Source: Actinoalloteichus hoggarensis (GTDB taxonomy: Bacteria > Actinomycetota > Actinomycetes > Mycobacteriales > Pseudonocardiaceae). From it: DNA of 64,000 nucleotides. The notes beneath the pieces are model-generated. The model was given only the letters and a program-made list of their open reading frames with translations, ran no database searches and had not been told where the DNA came from. Positions 17,343 to 26,114 of the stretch are shown piece by piece. The position numbers and the translations under genes are program-made. Each line of letters begins with the position of its first letter. Within the stretch, counting starts at the first letter, position 1. The stretch is taken from assembly GCF_002234535.1 (NCBI RefSeq), contig NZ_CP022521.1:1860001-1924000 (forward strand), read 5' to 3'.

Positions 17343-18098
17343 ATGTCCGATCTGTTTCGCCCACCGCGCGTCGTGGTTCGTCGCGACGCCGGGAACTGGG
17401 CCCTGCAGTCGGCCCTGGACCGCCGAGGTCTCGGCCCCGTGGCCGGGGTGGACGAGGCAGGCCGGGGCTCCTGCGCGGGGCCGCTGGTCGTGGCCTCGTG
17501 CGTCCTGCGACCGCGCGACTCCGCGCGACTGACCGGGCTCACCGACTCGAAACTGATGACCCCGGCCGCCCGTGACGAGATGTTCGACCTGGTCACGGCC
17601 CGTGCACTCGACTACGCCGTGATCGTGATCCCCGCCGAGGAGGTCGACGACCTCGGGGTGCATGTCGCCAACATCGAGGGGATGCGTCGGGCGGTCGCCC
17701 GCCTCAGCCTGCAACCCGGCTACGTCCTGACCGACGGGTTTCGTGTCCCCGGCCTCACCGCGCCCGGTCTGCCGGTGGTCAAGGGCGATCAGGTGGCGGC
17801 GTGCGTCGCGGGCGCCTCGGTGCTCGCGAAGGTGACCAGAGATCGCATCATGACCGATTTAGACGCGGAGTACGCCCAGTACGGGTTCGCCGTGCACAAG
17901 GGCTACAGCACGCCGGACCATTCCGCGGCGTTGGCCAGGCACGGGCCGTCCGTCGTGCACAGATGGTCTTATGCCAACGTCGTCGCCGCCGGCCGTCTGC
18001 ACGGCATGGTGTCGCCCAGGAGGCGGTTGGGCGGATGGGATTCGGGGTCGTCTCTCGTGGTGAGAGATGATGTGATGGACAATGAAGCGCCCGTATGA
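17343..18098 (+). CDS. rnhB: Ribonuclease HII
   Basis: Cuts RNA in RNA-DNA hybrids and removes misincorporated ribonucleotides. 251 residues. The catalytic DEAGRG motif ([14 protein letters not shown]), TDSK and the later DGF and KGD...A motifs give the acidic tetrad, and HKGYSTPDH is typical of the family. The ATG at 17343 is chosen because longer in-frame starts run back into lepB. The C-terminal tail of about 25 residues is extra. Confidence 0.95.
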   Translation: MSDLFRPPRVVVRRDAGNWALQSALDRRGLGPVAGVDEAGRGSCAGPLVVASCVLRPRDSARLTGLTDSKLMTPAARDEMFDLVTARALDYAVIVIPAEEVDDLGVHVANIEGMRRAVARLSLQPGYVLTDGFRVPGLTAPGLPVVKGDQVAACVAGASVLAKVTRDRIMTDLDAEYAQYGFAVHKGYSTPDHSAALARHGPSVVHRWSYANVVAAGRLHGMVSPRRRLGGWDSGSSLVVRDDVMDNEAPV

Positions 18099-18137
18099 GG
18101 GTGTGCACAGTCCGGCGACAGGGAGGGCTCGAACTCG

Positions 18138-18464
18138 ATGAGTTCGGAGGATCTCGAGAAGTACGAGACCGAGATGGAGCTGCAGCTCTACCGCGAGTAT
18201 CGCGACATCGTCGGGCAGTTCTCCTACGTGGTGGAGACGGAGCGTCGGTTCTACCTGGCCAACGCGGTTGACGTCCAGGTTCGCAACTCCGAGGGCGAGG
18301 TCTACTTCGAGGTGCGGATGTCCGACGCCTGGGTGTGGGACATGTATCGGCCTGCCCGATTCGTGAAGAACGTCCGGGTGATCACGTTCAAGGACGTCAA
18401 CGTGGAGGAGCTGGACAAACCGGAGCTTCGGCTGCCGGAGAGCGGGCCGTTCAACGAGACGTGA
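18138..18464 (+). CDS. DUF2469 family protein
   Basis: 108-residue conserved actinobacterial protein with no known activity. The acidic N-terminus SSEDLEKYETEMELQLYREY and the WVWDMYRPARFVKNVRVITF segment are hallmarks of the family. It is nearly always found just after rnhB, as here, so it is a useful lineage marker. Cytoplasmic, no membrane segment. Confidence 0.95.
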   Translation: MSSEDLEKYETEMELQLYREYRDIVGQFSYVVETERRFYLANAVDVQVRNSEGEVYFEVRMSDAWVWDMYRPARFVKNVRVITFKDVNVEELDKPELRLPESGPFNET

Positions 18465-18787
18465 GGCGTCAGCGCAGGTGGGTGGGCCTGCGTGGACGCG
18501 GATGCGGCGCCTCGGCCCGTGCGCCGCGTCGAGACTCGGCGCCGGTGCCACGCCTGCCGCGGTCGGTCGTGGGGGTCGGGCGACGGCGGCAGCGCGGTGG
18601 AGTCGACCGAGGAGGTGCGGGGGCGGCGAGTGTCGTCGGGCTCGCTGGACCACCGCCGGCGACGACATCCGTTGGAACCGCGGACCGGCCGGCATGACAC
18701 CCGGGCATGACCACCGGGCCCCGGATGACCTCGGGCTCGGTCCGAGAGTCGAGACATCCCGCGAGCCGGCACGCCCCAGAACGTGCC
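18465..18787. other. Convergent intergenic region
   Basis: 323 bases between the converging DUF2469 and ROK regulator genes. No gene. A short direct repeat (GGCATGACACCCG followed by GGCATGACCACCG) lies near 18688-18715. No strong terminator hairpin recognised. Confidence 0.5.
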
Positions 18788-20020
18788 TCAGACCTCGGCG
18801 GCCAGGCGACTGCCGAGCATCTGGGGGGCGAACTCGCTGTGGAGCACCAGCGCGGCCGCGCCGATCGCGCTGACATGCTCTCCGATCGGCGACATGACGG
18901 CTGACAGCGGCCTTCCGCGCCTGGCGAACGCGCGAGTGGTCAGGATGTCCTCGATGGCGGCCGTGTAGAGATGGCCGACGCCGGCGAAGGCAGGCCCGCA
19001 GAGCACGATCAACTCGACGTCCAGCAGGTTCACCATGGTCAGCACACCTGCCGCCAGGTGCCGGGCGGAGCCCTCGATCAGTCGGACGGCCCCGGGCTCG
19101 CCGGCTGCGGCAGCCGTTCGGATGGCGGCGAAGTCGGTGTGGACGTCGGCCGCGTCACCGGACAGCGCGGAGCCGAGGACCTTCGGGCGTGCCGCCAGCG
19201 CCGCCGCGACGACGGCGGGCGGGGCACTGTACAGCTCGACGCAGCCCCGGTTGCCGCAGAAGCACCAGTCGCCGTTCACGTTCAGCGAGATGTGTCCGAG
19301 TTCGCCGACGTTGGATGTCGCGCCCCGGTAGACGCGCCCGTCGAGGAAGACGCCCGCACCGATGCCGGTCTCCATGTAGATGCTCGCGAAGTCGCGTGCC
19401 GTCGTGGCACAGCCGATCCAGTGCTCCCCGACTGCGGCGGCGGTCGCGTCATTGTCGATCATGACGGGCAGGTTCAGCGCCGCCGCCAGCTCGCCGCGAA
19501 GGGCCACGTCGTGCCAGTGGGTCATGTTCGGCGGGTCGAGGATCACCCCCCGCTCGTGGTCGATCGGCCCGGGCGCGGCGACGCCGACGCCGACGACCGC
19601 GGCCTTGTCGATGCGGGCGGAGTCGAGAATTCCGCTCGCGTGACCGGCGATGTTCGCGATGATCTCTCCAGGATCGGTGCTCGCCTCGCGGTGTCGTGCC
19701 CTGACCACGACGCGGCCCGCGAGGTCGATGACGACGAGGGTGGTGCCCTGGAGGTCGATCCGGACTCCGAGGGCGTAGCGGGCGGTCGGGTTGAGGGTCA
19801 GCAGGGTGCGTCGCTTGCCGCCGGTCGAGCGGCCCTGCCCCGCTTCGACCACGAGCCCGTCGTCGATGAGCCTGCGCACGATGTTCGACACCGTCGGGGC
19901 GGTCAGGCCGGTCAGAGTCGTCAGTTCCACGCGGCTGATCGGCCCGTTCGAGCGGATGCTCTCCAGCACCACCCCGCGGTTGTAGGTGCCGATCAGCGGC
20001 AGGTTGGCGCCTCCCCGCAT
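18788..20020 (-). CDS. ROK-family transcriptional regulator (NagC/XylR type)
   Basis: 410 residues. N-terminal winged helix-turn-helix (about 15-75; SRVELTTLTGLTAPTVSNIV) joined to a sugar-kinase-like ROK domain. The ROK domain keeps a zinc site (GELGHISLN then CFCGNRGCVELY), IDNDATAAA and the GVGVAAPGP loop. It is divergent from the ABC transporter/beta-mannosidase operon and is its likely repressor, released by a sugar or sugar phosphate. ATG at 20020 is preferred to an overlapping GTG at 20026, because GAGGAG sits properly only for the former. Confidence 0.92.
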   Translation of the reverse strand: MRGGANLPLIGTYNRGVVLESIRSNGPISRVELTTLTGLTAPTVSNIVRRLIDDGLVVEAGQGRSTGGKRRTLLTLNPTARYALGVRIDLQGTTLVVIDLAGRVVVRARHREASTDPGEIIANIAGHASGILDSARIDKAAVVGVGVAAPGPIDHERGVILDPPNMTHWHDVALRGELAAALNLPVMIDNDATAAAVGEHWIGCATTARDFASIYMETGIGAGVFLDGRVYRGATSNVGELGHISLNVNGDWCFCGNRGCVELYSAPPAVVAAALAARPKVLGSALSGDAADVHTDFAAIRTAAAAGEPGAVRLIEGSARHLAAGVLTMVNLLDVELIVLCGPAFAGVGHLYTAAIEDILTTRAFARRGRPLSAVMSPIGEHVSAIGAAALVLHSEFAPQMLGSRLAAEV

Positions 20021-20069
20021 GGTCACTCCTCACATCATGGCGTCACCGGCCAGCGAAAGTATCGCACCC

Positions 20070-20098
20070 TTGACTAACTTGCTGAAAATGACTAAGAA
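20070..20098 (+). promoter_or_regulatory. Promoter with internal TGACTAA direct repeats, probable ROK operator
   Basis: A -35 TTGACT (20070-20075) and -10 TAAGAA (20093-20098) are separated by 17 bases, a good sigma-70-type arrangement facing the solute-binding-protein gene. TGACTAA occurs twice (20071-20077 and 20089-20095), 18 bp apart, overlapping both hexamers, so a bound repressor would block polymerase. The region is distinctly AT-richer than its surroundings. Confidence 0.6.
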
Positions 20099-20202
20099 AG
20101 TGCTAGAGGTGTAACGCAGGACACATTCACGCTCCTTCTGTCGGCCGTGCGGCCTCACCCGAGCAGGTGGAGCGAGCTTGCCCCGACAGGAGGAACACCC
20201 CG

Positions 20203-21861
20203 ATGACGGTCCTGACCAGACGACGGAGAAGCCTGGCCGCGCTCGCGGGCGCCTTAGCCCTGGCGTTGGTCGCAGGCTGCGCCGGAGCACCCGAGCCCGG
20301 CAGCCCGGCGAGGTCGATCACCGCCTATACCGGAGCCACGGGTCAGCTCACGGCCAACTTCAACCCTTACATCCTGTCGTCGAACCAGCCGGGTCGGGGG
20401 ATCATCTACGAGACGTTGATGTTCCTCAATCGGGCCAGGGCGGACGAGCCGCTCCCCAGACTGGCTGAGGAATACGACTGGAACGACGACGGCACCGCGA
20501 TCACCTTCCGGCTGCGCGAAGGCGTCCAGTGGACAGACGGCGAGCCCTTCACCAGTGCGGACGTCGTCTTCACCTTCGAGCTGATGCAGGAACACGAGGC
20601 GCTGAACACGTCGTCACTTCCTATCGAGTCCGTCGAGGCGGCCGGGGATGCCGAGGTGACGATCACCTTCTCCCGGCCCGCTTACACCGACCTGTGGACG
20701 ATCGCAAGCGATACCTTCATCGTGCCCGAGCACATCTGGTCCGACGTCGAGGATCCGGTGACCTTCGGCAACGCCGAACCGGTCGGCACCGGCGCCTTCG
20801 CACTCGAGTCCTTCTCCGCCCAGAGCTACGAGCTGACCGCCAACGAGGAATACTGGGACGAGGGCAAACCGCACCTGGACTCGATCCGCTTCGTCTCGCA
20901 CAGCGGTAACCAGTCCGCGCTCTCCGCCTTGACCGCAGGACAGATCGACTGGGCGAGCATCTTCATCCCGGACATCGAGAACACCTACGGCTCCCGGGCG
21001 GAGGGCAATCATTACGAGGTCACCCCGGTCTACATCTCGACGTTGGGCGCGAACCTCGACGAGGGACCGACCAGCGATCTCGCCGTTCGGCAGGCCATCT
21101 ACCGGGGCATCGACCGTGACCAGGTCAACGAGTTGAACTACGACGGCCTGAGCACGCCCGCCACACCCGGCATGCTGATGCTGCCGCGCGAGGAGCGATT
21201 CCTCGCCGAGGAGCTGGAGGGCGTGGTCCCCACCCACGAGCCGGACGAGGCACGGCGGATCCTCCAGGACGCCGGCTACACCGAGGGGGCCGACGGAGTC
21301 TTCGTCAGCCCCGACGGCGAGCCGCTGAGCATCGAGGTGAAGGTCGTCACGGGATACACCGACCAGATCGCCGCGCTGGACGTCATGCGTCAGCAGCTCG
21401 CCGAGGTGGGTATCGACCTCCAGCCGAGAGAGGTCTCCTTCGCGTCGTTCGTCGCCGATCGGGATAACGGTGACTTCGAGCTGGTCATCGACAACCTGTA
21501 CGGGGGCGTCACCCCGTTCACCCTGTACGAGGACTTCTACTCCAGCGCCGCCGCGCCGCCCATCGGTCAGCCCGCGGCCAAGAACTTCGCGCGGTTCCGC
21601 AGCGATGTCGTCGACGAGGCGCTGGAGGAGGTCGCGGCCACCGAGGACGAGGAGGCTCACGCCGAGGCCTACGCACGCATCCAATCGGAGATCGCCGAAC
21701 AGCTGCCGTACATCCCGATCCTCCAGTCGATGGCGCTCACCCAGTTCGCGGGTGCGAAGGTCACCGGCTTCCCCACGGCGGATGATCCCTATGCGCTGCC
21801 GATGACGCACTCCTCGCCCGATCTGGGCATCGTGGCCGCGAATCTGCGCCCGGCGGGGTGA
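20203..21861 (+). CDS. ABC transporter solute-binding lipoprotein, family 5 (peptide/oligosaccharide type)
   Basis: 552-residue extracellular receptor. The signal peptide has an RRRR n-region and lipobox LVAGC, giving lipidated Cys26. The mature part is a DppA/OppA-type fold (FRLREGVQWTDGEPFTSADV is the family signature). The ATG at 20203 has a perfect AGGAGG nine bases upstream. First gene of an operon with two permeases and two ATPases. Family 5 usually binds peptides, but members in Thermotoga and relatives bind manno- and gluco-oligosaccharides. The downstream beta-mannosidase and kinase favour a sugar here (inference). Confidence 0.92.
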   Translation: MTVLTRRRRSLAALAGALALALVAGCAGAPEPGSPARSITAYTGATGQLTANFNPYILSSNQPGRGIIYETLMFLNRARADEPLPRLAEEYDWNDDGTAITFRLREGVQWTDGEPFTSADVVFTFELMQEHEALNTSSLPIESVEAAGDAEVTITFSRPAYTDLWTIASDTFIVPEHIWSDVEDPVTFGNAEPVGTGAFALESFSAQSYELTANEEYWDEGKPHLDSIRFVSHSGNQSALSALTAGQIDWASIFIPDIENTYGSRAEGNHYEVTPVYISTLGANLDEGPTSDLAVRQAIYRGIDRDQVNELNYDGLSTPATPGMLMLPREERFLAEELEGVVPTHEPDEARRILQDAGYTEGADGVFVSPDGEPLSIEVKVVTGYTDQIAALDVMRQQLAEVGIDLQPREVSFASFVADRDNGDFELVIDNLYGGVTPFTLYEDFYSSAAAPPIGQPAAKNFARFRSDVVDEALEEVAATEDEEAHAEAYARIQSEIAEQLPYIPILQSMALTQFAGAKVTGFPTADDPYALPMTHSSPDLGIVAANLRPAG

Positions 21862-21898
21862 GCGTGGGTGCCGGGCAGGAGCCTCGGGAGACCCGGGC

Positions 21899-22888
21899 AT
21901 GAACTATCTCCGTCGCAAGCTGCTCTTCTACCTGATCGCGGTGTGGGCGGCGATCACGATCAACTTCCTGATCCCGCGACTGATGCCGGGCTCACCCGTC
22001 GACGCGCTGCTGGGCAGGCTCCAGCAGGCGGGCGGCGCGGTGTCGGCGGAGGCGCGGGCCTCGCTGGAGGTCATGCTCGGTCACGGCGGTCAGGGTGGCC
22101 TCTGGGAGCAGTACGTCGGCTACCTGGGCAATCTGCTGCGCGGTGACTTCGGCATCTCCTCCACCTATTTTCCGACCGAGGTATCGACGATCCTCGGTGC
22201 GGCGCTGCCGTGGACGCTGGTCCTGGTCGGCCTGTGCACCTGCCTGTCCTTCGCCCTGGGCGTCACGCTGGGGATGGTGGTCGGGTGGCGGCGTGGCAGC
22301 AGGCTCGACCACCTGGTCCCGATCGCCACGTTCCTCGCTGCCGTGCCCTACTTCTGGCTGGCCCTCGTGCTGGTCTTCCTGTTCGGATCGACATTGCGAC
22401 TGCTGCCGCTGACCGGCGGATACGAGTACGGCACGACGGTCGGCTTCAACTGGGCCTTCATCGGCTCCGCGCTGTACCACGCGCTGCTCCCGGCCATCAC
22501 GATCGTCCTCAGCTCCGTCGGCGGCTGGCTGCTGGGGATGCGCAACATGATGGTGTCCACGATGGGTGAGGACTACGTCCTCACGGCGGAGGCGAAGGGT
22601 CTCCGCCCGCGCCGGATCATGATCACCTACGCGGCTCGCAACGCGGTGATCCCCAGCATCGCGGGTTTCGCGATCTCTCTCGGTTTCGTGGTGAGCGGTT
22701 CGATCGTCACCGAGGTGGTCTTCTCCTATCCCGGGATCGGCTTCACGCTGCTCCAGGCGGTGCAGAACAACGACTATCCCTTGATGCAGGCCGTCTTCCT
22801 GGTCATCACGCTCACCGTGCTGGGGGCGAACCTGCTGGTCGATCTCCTGTACGCGGTGATCGACCCTCGGACGAGGCAGGCGGGGTGA
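21899..22888 (+). CDS. ABC transporter permease (DppB-like)
   Basis: 329-residue inner-membrane component with six helices. It has the N-terminal LIPRLMPGSPVDALL motif typical of DppB/OppB and the EAA loop EAKGLRPRRIMITYAARNA that docks the ATPase. Its stop overlaps the next permease start (TGATG). Pairs with the 22888 product to form the channel. Confidence 0.93.
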   Translation: MNYLRRKLLFYLIAVWAAITINFLIPRLMPGSPVDALLGRLQQAGGAVSAEARASLEVMLGHGGQGGLWEQYVGYLGNLLRGDFGISSTYFPTEVSTILGAALPWTLVLVGLCTCLSFALGVTLGMVVGWRRGSRLDHLVPIATFLAAVPYFWLALVLVFLFGSTLRLLPLTGGYEYGTTVGFNWAFIGSALYHALLPAITIVLSSVGGWLLGMRNMMVSTMGEDYVLTAEAKGLRPRRIMITYAARNAVIPSIAGFAISLGFVVSGSIVTEVVFSYPGIGFTLLQAVQNNDYPLMQAVFLVITLTVLGANLLVDLLYAVIDPRTRQAG

Positions 22889-23844
22889 TGGCAGGGGTGG
22901 AGAAGCGGCGAACAGCCTCGTCGGTCGACACGGCAGCCGTGCCGGTACCGCGCGGACCGGGGCGTGCGCGACGGCCCCGCGGCGGCGGGCTGCTGCGGGA
23001 CGTCAAGCTGCGGACGGGGCTGGGCATCGTCGGATGTTTCGCGCTCATCGGCCTCGTCGGTCCCTTCCTCGTCACCGACGTCGGCGCGATCGGCAACGCC
23101 GTGCTCCGGCCGCCGTCGGCCGAACACTGGCTGGGAACGACCCAGACGGGTCAGGACGTCTTCGGTCAGCTCGTGACCGCCACGCGGGGTTCGTTGATCG
23201 TCGGACTGGTGGTCGGCCTGCTCGCGACTGTCCTCTCGGTGCTCGTCGGCGTCGTCGGCGGATATCTCGGCGGGAGGGTGGACGAGGGGCTCTCGCTGGT
23301 CAGCAACGTCGTACTGGTCATTCCGAGCCTGCCGCTGGTCATCCTGATCACCAACTATCTCGACGGCGCGGGCATCCTGACGATCGCACTGATCATCTCC
23401 ATCACCAGTTGGGCGGCCTCGGCACGGGTGCTGCGCGCCCAGACGCTCTCGGTGCGAACCCGTGACTACGTGGCGGCTGCTCGGGCCATGGGGGAGCGGA
23501 CCTGGCGAGTCGTGTTCGTCGAGATCCTGCCCAATCTGCTGCCGGTGATCGCGTCCCAGTTCGTCTTCGCGATCATCTTCGCCATCTTGACCGAGGCGGG
23601 CCTGTCCTTTCTCGGACTCGGCGGCATCGACTACCTGACCTGGGGGACGATGCTCTACTTCGCGCAGAACGCCCAGGCCCTCACGGTGGGCGCCTGGTGG
23701 TGGTTCGTTCCGCCGGGCCTGTCGATCGCGCTGGTCGGCGTGGGACTCTCCTTGATCAATTTCAGTTTCGACGAGCTGATCAACCCGAGACTGCGGGCTC
23801 CCGGCGTGCCCCGACGGCCCCGGACGAGGAGGAGGCAGGCGTGA
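22888..23844 (+). CDS. ABC transporter permease (DppC-like)
   Basis: 318 residues. A basic N-terminal tail is followed by six membrane helices, with the DppC-type HWLGTTQTGQDVFGQLV motif and the EAA loop AARAMGERTWRVVFVEILPN. The start is ATG at 22888 overlapping the preceding stop; a GTG directly before it is possible. The stop overlaps the ATPase start at 23841. Confidence 0.93.
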   Translation: MAGVEKRRTASSVDTAAVPVPRGPGRARRPRGGGLLRDVKLRTGLGIVGCFALIGLVGPFLVTDVGAIGNAVLRPPSAEHWLGTTQTGQDVFGQLVTATRGSLIVGLVVGLLATVLSVLVGVVGGYLGGRVDEGLSLVSNVVLVIPSLPLVILITNYLDGAGILTIALIISITSWAASARVLRAQTLSVRTRDYVAAARAMGERTWRVVFVEILPNLLPVIASQFVFAIIFAILTEAGLSFLGLGGIDYLTWGTMLYFAQNAQALTVGAWWWFVPPGLSIALVGVGLSLINFSFDELINPRLRAPGVPRRPRTRRRQA

Positions 23845-25031
23845 TCACCGACGATCCCGAATCGAGCCGTTCGACGCCACCGCCGATGCGAGGGCCCGCC
23901 GAGGCCGAGCGGGCACGGGCGGAGTCGGCGGAGCTTGACGGCGCGGACCCGGTGCTGCCGGAGGCGGAGCGCGGCACTCCGGTGCTCACCGTCCGGGGGT
24001 TGAGCGTGCACTACGAGACCGATCAACGGGTCCGTGCGGTCGAGGACGTCGATCTCACCCTGCATCGGGGCGAGGTCCTCGGGCTGGCGGGCGAGAGCGG
24101 ATGCGGAAAGTCGACCCTGGCCTATGCGCTGAACCGGCTGCTGCGCCCGCCCGCCCGCGTCGTGTCGGGGTCGGTGACGTTCCATGAGCGGGACGGCGAC
24201 ATCGACCTCCTCGGCCTCTCCGGCGAGGAGCTGCGTCTATTCCGTTGGAAGAAGATCGCCATGGTCTTCCAGGGCGCGATGAACGCGCTCAACCCGGTGT
24301 TGACCGTGCGCGATCAGCTTCTCGACGTCCTGGCGGCCCACGAGCCGGACATGGCCGTCCCGGCCCGGACTGCGCGGTGCGCCGAGCTGCTGGACCTCGT
24401 CGGAGTGGATCCGGCGAGGCTCGGCAGTTATCCGCACGAGTTGTCCGGCGGCATGCGGCAACGGGTGATGATCGCGATGGCACTGGCCCTGCGGCCGGAC
24501 GTGATGGTCATGGACGAGCCGACGACCGCCCTGGACGTCGTGGTCCAGCGAGACATCCTGCGCGAACTGAGCAGACTGCGGGAGCACTTCGGCTTCGCGG
24601 TCGTCTTCATCACCCATGATCTGTCGCTGCTGCTGGAGATCAGTGACCGCATCGCGATCATGTACGCGGGGCGGATCGTCGAGCAGGCCTCGGCGCGGCG
24701 GCTGCTCACCGCTCCGAGACACCCGTACACGGTGGGACTGCTCAACTCCTTTCCGAGCCTGACGGGGCCGCGCCGCGAGATGCGCGGCGTGCCGGGGCAG
24801 CCGCCGGACCTGGCCGTGTCGATCCCGGGGTGTGCCTTCGCGCCCCGCTGCCCCTACCGACGAGCGCCCTGTGACGAGCACCGCCCGGAGCTGAGTCGGC
24901 ACGGCCAGACGTCCACCGGCCTGACCGCCTGCCATGCCTATGCCGAGGCGGACTACGGCGCTCCCGTCCCGGCCGCGTTGTCGCGCGGTGAGTTCCGGCC
25001 GGTCGAGACGGCGGAGGAGATCGAGACATGA
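23841..25031 (+). CDS. ABC transporter ATP-binding protein (DppD-like)
   Basis: 396 residues. An N-terminal extension of about 45 charged residues precedes Walker A GESGCGKST, the signature LSGGMRQRV, Walker B VMVMDEPT and the H-loop FITHD. The C-terminal oligopeptide/dipeptide-type domain has the Fe-S-like cysteine pattern CAFAPRCPYRRAPC. GTG at 23841 overlaps the permease stop and has GAGGAGG upstream. Energises uptake with the 25028 partner. Confidence 0.93.
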   Translation: MITDDPESSRSTPPPMRGPAEAERARAESAELDGADPVLPEAERGTPVLTVRGLSVHYETDQRVRAVEDVDLTLHRGEVLGLAGESGCGKSTLAYALNRLLRPPARVVSGSVTFHERDGDIDLLGLSGEELRLFRWKKIAMVFQGAMNALNPVLTVRDQLLDVLAAHEPDMAVPARTARCAELLDLVGVDPARLGSYPHELSGGMRQRVMIAMALALRPDVMVMDEPTTALDVVVQRDILRELSRLREHFGFAVVFITHDLSLLLEISDRIAIMYAGRIVEQASARRLLTAPRHPYTVGLLNSFPSLTGPRREMRGVPGQPPDLAVSIPGCAFAPRCPYRRAPCDEHRPELSRHGQTSTGLTACHAYAEADYGAPVPAALSRGEFRPVETAEEIET

Positions 25032-26032
25032 GTGTTCTTCAGGTCAAGGGCCTGGTGAAGGACTTCGCGCTGCGAACCGGCGGCCGCCGGAGGCTGCTGC
25101 GGGCGGTGGACGAGTTGTCCTTCGAGCTGACGGCAGGCACGACCGTGGCACTGGTCGGAGAGAGCGGCAGCGGGAAGTCCACCGTGGCCAGGATGCTGGC
25201 CCAGCTCGTCCGTCCCAGCGCAGGCACGATCAGTCTCGACGGGGAACCGATCCGGACCCGAGGGCGAGGCCTGCGTCGTTACCGGGAGGACGTGCAGATG
25301 GTCTTCCAAGACCCCTTCGGCTCGCTGAATCCGTTCCACACCGTCGACCACCACCTGCGCAGGCCGCTTCGCGTGCACCGCCGTGCCGAGAATCGGGCGG
25401 ACGAGGACCGCCAGATCGAACGTCTTCTCGAGCGCGTCAACCTCACCCCGGCCGCCGTGGTCGCGGCGAAACGGCCACACGAGCTGTCGGGCGGGCAGCG
25501 GCAGCGCGTCGCCATCGCACGCGCCCTGGCGCCCGCACCCCGCGTCCTGCTGGCCGACGAGCCGGTGTCCATGCTCGACGTGTCGATCAGGCTGGAGATC
25601 CTGAATCTCATCGACCGGCTGAAACAGGAGGACGCGCTGGCCGTCCTCTACATCACCCATGATCTCGCGACCGCTCGCCACTTCTCGCGGCGGATCATGG
25701 TGATGTACCGGGGTGAACTGGTGGAGAGCGGGGACGCGGACGACGTGATCCTGCGCCCACGTCATCCCTACACCCGTCTGCTGGCCGCCGCCGCGCCCGA
25801 TCCGAATCGGCGGCTCGGGGTCGACGGTGCCACGGTCGCACCGCCCACCGTCCCGCGACCGGGACCCGTCGAGCCGCAGGTCGCCGCCGTGGCCGATCAG
25901 GCCTCCGGCTGTCGGTTTCGAGCACGCTGTCCCGCCGCGATGGCCGCCTGCGCGGCGCGGCCCCCGCTGCTTCCCGTCGCCGACGGACACGACGTCCGGT
26001 GCTGGCTCTACCGCGACGGGACGGACTCCTGA
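25028..26032 (+). CDS. ABC transporter ATP-binding protein (DppF-like)
   Basis: 334 residues. Walker A is GESGSGKST (about 45-53), the Q-loop MVFQDPFGSLNP, signature LSGGQRQRV, Walker B VLLADEP and the H-loop YITHD. The C-terminus has the same cysteine-containing domain (CRFRARCPAAMAAC). ATG overlaps the previous stop. This completes a five-gene importer with one receptor, two permeases and two ATPases. Confidence 0.93.
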   Translation: MSVLQVKGLVKDFALRTGGRRRLLRAVDELSFELTAGTTVALVGESGSGKSTVARMLAQLVRPSAGTISLDGEPIRTRGRGLRRYREDVQMVFQDPFGSLNPFHTVDHHLRRPLRVHRRAENRADEDRQIERLLERVNLTPAAVVAAKRPHELSGGQRQRVAIARALAPAPRVLLADEPVSMLDVSIRLEILNLIDRLKQEDALAVLYITHDLATARHFSRRIMVMYRGELVESGDADDVILRPRHPYTRLLAAAAPDPNRRLGVDGATVAPPTVPRPGPVEPQVAAVADQASGCRFRARCPAAMAACAARPPLLPVADGHDVRCWLYRDGTDS

Positions 26033-26114
26033 ACCCGCCGCCGCGGACTCCGTACCAGCGGGTCCCGTGCAGGCGAACGAACACCACGAACGATGAAGCG
26101 ATGAGGGAGAGTCG

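Noticed and set aside
20027-20202. Possible riboswitch in the ROK/transporter intergenic region
   Set aside because: Only promoter hexamers and direct repeats are evident; no conserved aptamer motif recognised.
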